Shown here: positions 60,256 to 64,000 of the stretch, one piece after another
Position numbering within the stretch: the stretch's first letter is position 1
How the letters are laid out: every line of letters begins with the position of its first letter
From: Chthonobacter rhizosphaerae
GTDB taxonomy: Bacteria > Pseudomonadota > Alphaproteobacteria > Rhizobiales > Pleomorphomonadaceae
Direction of reading: 5' to 3'
Length of the DNA: 64,000 nucleotides
Assembly: GCF_013839525.1 (NCBI RefSeq)
Contig: NZ_JACDIS010000012.1
Span: forward strand, 62,001-126,000
Position numbers and translations under genes: made by a program
The notes under the pieces: generated by a model
The model's database searches: none
Told to the model about the DNA's origin: nothing
Seen by the model: the letters and a program-made list of their open reading frames with translations, nothing else

Positions 60256-61176
60256 TTGAAGCGGGTTTTCGCGAGCATCGGCGAGTGCATGGTGGAGCTG
60301 TCCTCGGCGGGCGAACGTCTTTATCGACAGGGATTTGCCGGAGACACGTTCAACACCGCCTGGTATGTGCGGGCGCTGCTCGACCCGGCCGGCTGGACGG
60401 TGCGGTACGTGACCGGCATCGGCGACGACAAGTTGTCTGACGAGTTGGCCGACTTCATCGCCGACGCGGGCATCGACACCAGCGCGCTGATGCGCAAACC
60501 CGGCCGCCCGATCGGGCTTTACGCCATCCACCTGGACGGTCACGAGCGCAGCTTCTCCTACTGGCGGGAGACGGCAGCCGCCAAGCTGCTGGCGGAGGAC
60601 GCGGGCGCCTTGCGGGACGCGCTGCGCGACGTGGAGTGTGCCTATTTCTCCGGCATCACCCTGGCGATCCTGGCGCCTGAACACCGGCGGACGCTGCTGA
60701 CGGCCCTGGCCGAGGTGCGGGCGCGGGGAAGCATGGTGGCGTTCGACCCGAACATCCGCATGCGGCTGTGGCCGGACTCGGACACGGCGCGGGCGGCGCT
60801 GATCGAGGGCTATCGGGTGTGCACGATCGCCATGCCGACCTATCCGGACGACCGCGACCTCTTCGGCGACGCGGATCTCGCCGCCTGCGTGCGCCGGGTG
60901 GCCGGCTACGGGCCGACGGAGATCGTCGCCAAGGACGGGGCGGATCCGACGCTGGTGTCCGTGGACGGGGTGGAGACGATGGTGCCGGCCGTGAAGGTGG
61001 ACGCGCCCGTGGACACGACCGGCGCCGGCGACAGCTTCAACGCGGGCTATCTGGCGGCGCGGCTGGCCGGGAAGGACCCGGTGGAGGCGACCCGGATGGG
61101 GCACCGGGTGGCGTCGCGGGTGATCGGCGTGAAGGGCGCGCTGGCGCCGATGGAGGGGTTCGCCGGGATGGTGTGA
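60256..61176 (+). CDS. kdgK: 2-keto-3-deoxygluconate kinase KdgK (PfkB family)
   Basis: A 306-residue ribokinase/PfkB-type sugar kinase that phosphorylates KDG. Motifs: ASIGECMVELS at the N-terminus, the substrate lid region GFAGDTFNTAWYVRALL, and the catalytic DTTGAGDSFNAGYLAARL with the base Asp. The start is TTG 60256, because GAGGAG is six bases upstream; the frame opens earlier but that N-terminus is unlike the family. It is divergent from uxaC and joins the galacturonate, glucuronate and pectin branches. The aldolase KdgA is not in the window. Confidence 0.9.
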   Translation: MKRVFASIGECMVELSSAGERLYRQGFAGDTFNTAWYVRALLDPAGWTVRYVTGIGDDKLSDELADFIADAGIDTSALMRKPGRPIGLYAIHLDGHERSFSYWRETAAAKLLAEDAGALRDALRDVECAYFSGITLAILAPEHRRTLLTALAEVRARGSMVAFDPNIRMRLWPDSDTARAALIEGYRVCTIAMPTYPDDRDLFGDADLAACVRRVAGYGPTEIVAKDGADPTLVSVDGVETMVPAVKVDAPVDTTGAGDSFNAGYLAARLAGKDPVEATRMGHRVASRVIGVKGALAPMEGFAGMV

Positions 61177-61183
61177 GGTCCAT

Positions 61184-61211
61184 GGTTCGGGTGAACCGGA
61201 CCATCACGGCG
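61184..61211 (+). repeat. GGTCCGC-type hairpin repeat, copy G (degenerate)
   Basis: ATGGTTC-GGGT-GAACC-GGACCATCACGG, with outer GGTCC/GGACC arms, can form a hairpin a few bases past the kdgK stop. It retains the GGACCATCACG end of the family. It may serve as kdgK's terminator. Confidence 0.45.
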
Positions 61212-61276
61212 GAGGGTTCGGCGCTCTCGGCATCGGTCTTGCATGGCGGGGAGACTTTGTCGGGTCCGTCGCGTGC

Positions 61277-61864
61277 ATGAGCCAGCCAGTCATCAAGGTC
61301 GCCGTCATTGACGACAATCAGGTGCGCGCCGCCATCCTGGAGGATGGGTTGCGGGCGGCCGGGGTTGTGGAGATCACCGTGCTGAGCGGCATGGCCAACC
61401 TCCTGAAGAGGCTGGTGGCCGTGGATCCGGACGTGGTGATCATCGACCTGGAGAACCCGAGCCGCGACGTGCTGGAGCAGATGTTCCAGGTGAGCCGGGT
61501 GGTGTCGCGGCCGGTCGCCATGTTCGTGGACCAGTCGGACACGGCCATGATCGAGGCGGCGGTGGACGCCGGGGTTTCGGCCTATGTGGTGGACGGGCTG
61601 AAGAAGGAGCGGATCAAGTCGATCGTCGACATGGCGATCAGCCGCTTCAACGCCTTCACCAAGCTGAAGCGCGAGCTGGACGAGGCCAAGAGCGAGCTCG
61701 CCGAGCGCAAGCTGATCGAGAAGGCCAAGGGCATCCTGATGAAGCATCGCGGCCTGAGCGAGCCGGAGGCGCATGCGGCGCTCCGCAAGGCGGCGATGAA
61801 CGAGAACAAGCGCATGGCCGAGATCGCCCAGAGCGTGATCACGGCCGCCTCGCTGCTCGGCTGA
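61277..61864 (+). CDS. nasT: ANTAR-domain antitermination regulator NasT
   Basis: A 195-residue response-regulator-like protein. The receiver domain (residues about 1-120) has IDDNQ and IIDLENPSRD near the usual phosphorylation position; the C-terminal about 60 residues are an ANTAR RNA-binding domain (LIEKAKGILMKHRGLSEPEAHAALRKAAMNENKRMAEIA). NasT binds hairpins in nas leader RNA and prevents termination when nitrate releases it from NasS. The neighbour downstream is nasS, then a leader with terminator before the nitrate transporter gene. The ribosome site is weak (GGGAG far upstream). Confidence 0.94.
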   Translation: MSQPVIKVAVIDDNQVRAAILEDGLRAAGVVEITVLSGMANLLKRLVAVDPDVVIIDLENPSRDVLEQMFQVSRVVSRPVAMFVDQSDTAMIEAAVDAGVSAYVVDGLKKERIKSIVDMAISRFNAFTKLKRELDEAKSELAERKLIEKAKGILMKHRGLSEPEAHAALRKAAMNENKRMAEIAQSVITAASLLG

Positions 61865-62027
61865 GCGGCGGGGCGACGACCCATTCGCGCGTCCAACGGC
61901 GGACGCGACCGGCAACGACGCCGCCCACCCGCGCGGGATCCTCCGGACCTCGCGCGACGGCGCAATTTCGACCGCGGGGCCGCCCGTATGGCGGCCCGGC
62001 GCGGTCCACGACCCCGAGGGGCTCGAC

Positions 62028-63332
62028 GTGTTGAGCATGGACGACAGGATGGAGGAGACGACGGGCGGACTGCCGCCGGACGAGGCGTCGCGGCGTGACG
62101 CGGGCGTGATCCGCGCCGGCTTCATCCCGCTGGTGGACAGCGCGGCCCTGGTGGCGGCGGCGCGCCTGGGCTTCGCCGAGGCGGAGGGCGTGCGGGTCGA
62201 CCTGGTGCGGCAGACCTCGTGGGCGTCGATCCGCGACCGGCTGGCGGTGGGCCACATGGATGTGGCGCACATGCTGGCGCCCATGCCGATCGCCGCCTCG
62301 CTGGGGCTCGGCACGCCGGCGGTGCCCATGGTGGTGCCGATGGCGCTGGGGCTGGGCGGCAACGCCATCTCGGTCTCGACGGCGCTGTTCGACGCGATGG
62401 CGCGGCACGGGGCCGTGACGGGCGCGGGGCCGGCGGCGCTGGGCGCGGCGCTGAAGGCGGTGGTGCGCGAGCGGGGGCCGGGGCAGCCGCTGACCTTCGC
62501 GATGGTGCATCCGTTCTCGGCGCACAACTACGAACTCCGCTACTTCCTGGCCGCCGCCGGCATCCACCCGGACCGGGACGTGCGGCTCGTGGTGGTGCCG
62601 CCGCCCTACATGGTGGAGGCGGTGGAAAGCGGGCAGATCGACGGCTTCTCGGTGGGCGAGCCCTGGAACAGCCTGGCGGTGGAGCGCGGCGCGGGCGTGC
62701 TGCTGGTTCCGAAGGTGGAGATCTGGCGCTCGAGCCCGTGCAAAGTGCTGGGCATGCGCGCCGACTGGGCGGAGCGGCATCCGGCCAAGGTGGCGGCGCT
62801 GCTGCGGGCCGTGGAGAAGGCGGCGCGGTTCGTGGACGATCCGGCCAACCGGGAAACGCTGGTGGGCCTGCTCGCCGCCGAGGACATCGTGGGGGTGGAC
62901 CCGGCGATCATCCGGCGGTCGCTGTCGGGCGAGATGGTGCTCCGGAAAGGCGAAGCGCCGCGGCTCGTCCCGGATTTCATCGGCTTCAGCCGGGGGGCGG
63001 CGACCTTCCCGTGGAAAAGCCACGCGCTGTGGTTCTACAGCCAGATGGTGCGCTGGGGGCATGCGGGCCTCGCGCCGGACCTGCAGGCGACGGCGGCGGC
63101 GGTCTACCGGCCGGACCTCTACCGGGCGGCGCTCGCCGGCGCGGGCGCGGTGATGCCGGCCGCCTCCGCCAAGGTGGAGGGCGCGCTCGGCGGGCCGCTG
63201 CCGGTGGGCGCGGCGGGCGGGCGGCTGGACCTCGGGCCGGACCGCTTCTTCGACGGCCGCACGTTCGATCCGGACGACGTGGCGGGCTACCTGAGGGGCT
63301 TCGGCGAGGAGGGTGCGGCGGGCGCGGGCTGA
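62028..63332 (+). CDS. nasS: Cytoplasmic nitrate sensor NasS (NrtA/CmpA-like)
   Basis: A 434-residue protein of the NrtA/CmpA nitrate-binding family without a signal peptide, as expected for the cytoplasmic sensor NasS. Family features: IRAGFIPLVDSAALVAAARLGFAEAEGV, QTSWASIRDRLAVGHMDVAHMLAPMPIAAS, FSVGEPWNSLAV and FPWKSHALWFYSQMVRWG. NasS binds nitrate and sequesters NasT in its absence. Start GTG 62028 follows GAGGGG; TTG 62031 and ATG 62037 are close alternatives. It sits 163 bases after nasT. Confidence 0.93.
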   Translation: MLSMDDRMEETTGGLPPDEASRRDAGVIRAGFIPLVDSAALVAAARLGFAEAEGVRVDLVRQTSWASIRDRLAVGHMDVAHMLAPMPIAASLGLGTPAVPMVVPMALGLGGNAISVSTALFDAMARHGAVTGAGPAALGAALKAVVRERGPGQPLTFAMVHPFSAHNYELRYFLAAAGIHPDRDVRLVVVPPPYMVEAVESGQIDGFSVGEPWNSLAVERGAGVLLVPKVEIWRSSPCKVLGMRADWAERHPAKVAALLRAVEKAARFVDDPANRETLVGLLAAEDIVGVDPAIIRRSLSGEMVLRKGEAPRLVPDFIGFSRGAATFPWKSHALWFYSQMVRWGHAGLAPDLQATAAAVYRPDLYRAALAGAGAVMPAASAKVEGALGGPLPVGAAGGRLDLGPDRFFDGRTFDPDDVAGYLRGFGEEGAAGAG

Positions 63333-63454
63333 CGCCTTTTCGGGCGGACTGCCTTGCTGCGATGCACTCGAATGAGGCACGCGGGCAAAACGGCGGATCG
63401 GGCCTGGAGGGGGCAAGCCCTGCGGAACCGGCGAAATCGCCCACGGACCCTGAT

Positions 63455-63470
63455 TGGCACGCCGCCTGCA
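63455..63470 (+). promoter_or_regulatory. Sigma-54 promoter of the nitrate transport operon
   Basis: TGGCACG-CCGC-CTGCA matches the -24/-12 consensus TGGCAC-N5-TTGC with one mismatch; GG and GC are separated by exactly 10 bases. The transcript would begin near 63481. Sigma-54/NtrC control fits nitrogen-regulated nitrate assimilation. Confidence 0.75.
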
Positions 63471-63483
63471 TAAGTATTCCCGA

Positions 63484-63503
63484 GTGGGCCAACGACGGCA
63501 CAC
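63484..63503 (+). ncRNA. ANTAR-target-type hairpin with AACGAC hexaloop
   Basis: GTGGGCC and GGCACAC pair with one G-A mismatch around the hexaloop AACGAC. ANTAR proteins recognise hexaloops with A at position 1 and G at position 4, both present. It would be at the very 5' end of the sigma-54 transcript. A second element is expected; a hairpin at 63552-63567 with the similar loop GACGAC lacks the first A. Confidence 0.55.
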
Positions 63504-63576
63504 CTTCCAGAGACCGAGCCCGCCAACCGGGCCGTGACCTTTCCGAATTCCAGCCCGACGACGGGCTCATGCGCGA

Positions 63577-63637
63577 CGCCGCCGACCTGAGACGGGACCC
63601 GACCGGTCCCCCTCGGCTCGGCGGCGTTTTCGTTTTT
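63577..63637 (+). terminator. Intrinsic terminator (attenuator) in nas leader
   Basis: CGCCGCCGACCTGAG pairs with CTCGGCTCGGCGGCG (one mismatch, one wobble) and is followed by TTTTCGTTTTT. It lies 45 bases before the transporter gene start, so it would stop transcription unless NasT acts on upstream hairpins. Confidence 0.8.
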
Positions 63638-63681
63638 CCGCTCTGCCCATGGGCAGCCAGACGCGACCGGGGGATCTGACC

Positions 63682-64000
63682 ATGACCGACACCACGAAAA
63701 CGCCGCCGCCCGCCCCGCACGGGGTTTCGCGCCGCTCGTTCCTGAAGACCTCGGCGGCGACGGCCGGCACGGCCGCGCTGTTCTCCGCCGTCAAGGCAAG
63801 TTTCCCGGGCGGCGCCTTCGCCCAGGGCTCCGGCCCGGAGGTGACCGGCGCCAAGCTCGGCTTCATCGCGCTGACCGACGCATCGCCGCTGATCGTCGCC
63901 AAGGAGAAGGGCCTGTTCGACAAGTACGGCCTGCCGGACATGGAGGTGCTGAAGCAGGCCTCCTGGGGCGCGACCCGCGACAACCTGGTGCTGGGCTCGG
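63682..64000 (+). CDS. nrtA: Nitrate ABC transporter substrate-binding protein, 3' truncated
   Basis: The first about 106 residues of an NrtA/CmpA-type periplasmic nitrate-binding protein, running off the window. It begins MTDTTKTPPPAPHG and carries a twin-arginine signal SRRSFLKTSAATAGTAALFS with cleavage near AFAQG, then TGAKLGFIALTDASPLIVAKEKGLFDKYGLPDMEVLKQASWGATRDNL, closely matching NasS and NrtA. Unlike NasS it is exported. It is the first gene behind the sigma-54 promoter and attenuator; permease, ATPase and reductase genes presumably follow. Confidence 0.92.
   Translation, partial: MTDTTKTPPPAPHGVSRRSFLKTSAATAGTAALFSAVKASFPGGAFAQGSGPEVTGAKLGFIALTDASPLIVAKEKGLFDKYGLPDMEVLKQASWGATRDNLVLGS

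Larger units (their letters stand above)
63333..63681 (+). promoter_or_regulatory. nas leader: sigma-54 promoter plus antitermination region (overview)
   Basis: These 349 bases between nasS and the transporter gene hold no gene. They contain a sigma-54 promoter, a short leader with three hairpins, an intrinsic terminator and the ribosome site of the next gene (GGGGGATCTGACC). The order promoter, hexaloop hairpin, terminator, nitrate gene matches known ANTAR-controlled nas operons. Confidence 0.7.

Noticed and set aside
63552-63567. Hairpin with GACGAC loop as the canonical second ANTAR hexaloop
   Set aside because: It has G instead of A at loop position 1, and the inner G-C can pair to leave a tetraloop. 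It is also far from the first hairpin, so I do not call it as a confirmed second element.

Overview
This is a roughly 70% GC chromosomal window from an alphaproteobacterium, most likely a member of the Hyphomicrobiales (Rhizobiales). The evidence is the rhizobial-type rhaRSTPQUK rhamnose operon order, a ChvE/GguABC-type sugar transporter with a GguC/AraD1 enzyme, a candidate EcfG stress promoter (GGAAC-N17-CGTT) in front of csbD, NasT-NasS nitrate control, and short GC-rich dispersed repeats. I see no rRNA, tRNA, CRISPR array, transposase, phage gene or plasmid replication gene. This is core and accessory metabolism of a free-living sugar and plant-polymer user.

Layout. 1-6740 (+): the end of a sugar ABC transporter ATPase, its permease, a GguC/AraD1 protein, an aldehyde dehydrogenase and an aldose 1-epimerase. 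Together they suggest non-phosphorylative L-arabinose or related sugar oxidation. 6706-22565: an MFS exporter, a BenE-type benzoate carrier, a Gly-rich secreted repeat protein, CsbD, trifunctional PutA with its own operator, a Tat-exported metallo-beta-lactamase-fold enzyme, a large subtilase/P-domain/RTX exoprotease, a YghZ-type aldo-keto reductase and a ThuA protein. 22597-33469 (-): an unbroken same-strand run, rhaR-rhaS-rhaT-rhaP-rhaQ-rhaU-rhaK, then a BadF-type N-acetylhexosamine kinase, a SIS-domain deaminase and NagA. 33702-37234 (+): divergent rhaD and rhaI complete rhamnose catabolism. 37328-49250: a small periplasmic protein, an orphan HerA-like ATPase, a chemoreceptor, an RhlE-type RNA helicase, KefC/KefF K+ efflux, OhrR/Ohr peroxide resistance and a Pro-rich membrane protein of unknown function. 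49332-61176: a hexuronate and pectin-breakdown block (KdgF, KduD, KduI, a GntR regulator, UxaA, a UxuB/UxaB-like reductase, a TRAP transporter DctMQP, UxaC, and divergent KdgK). 61277-64000 (+): NasT, NasS, then an apparent sigma-54 promoter and attenuator leader in front of the nitrate ABC transporter binding protein, which runs off the window.

How the genes work together. Three independent carbohydrate modules (arabinose-type, rhamnose plus aminosugar, hexuronate) each carry their own transporter, and the rhamnose and uronate modules carry their own regulator. All these sugars are common in plant cell walls and mucilage. The stress genes (CsbD, Ohr/OhrR, Kef) and a nitrate-assimilation operon under antitermination control fit a soil or plant-associated lifestyle.

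I did not find a convincing undescribed multi-gene system. The most informative signals are regulatory: the PutA operator, the EcfG promoter, the sigma-54/NasT leader, hairpins placed right after transporter binding-protein genes, and a family of dispersed GGTCCGC hairpin repeats. Two or three proteins of unknown function are also worth follow-up.
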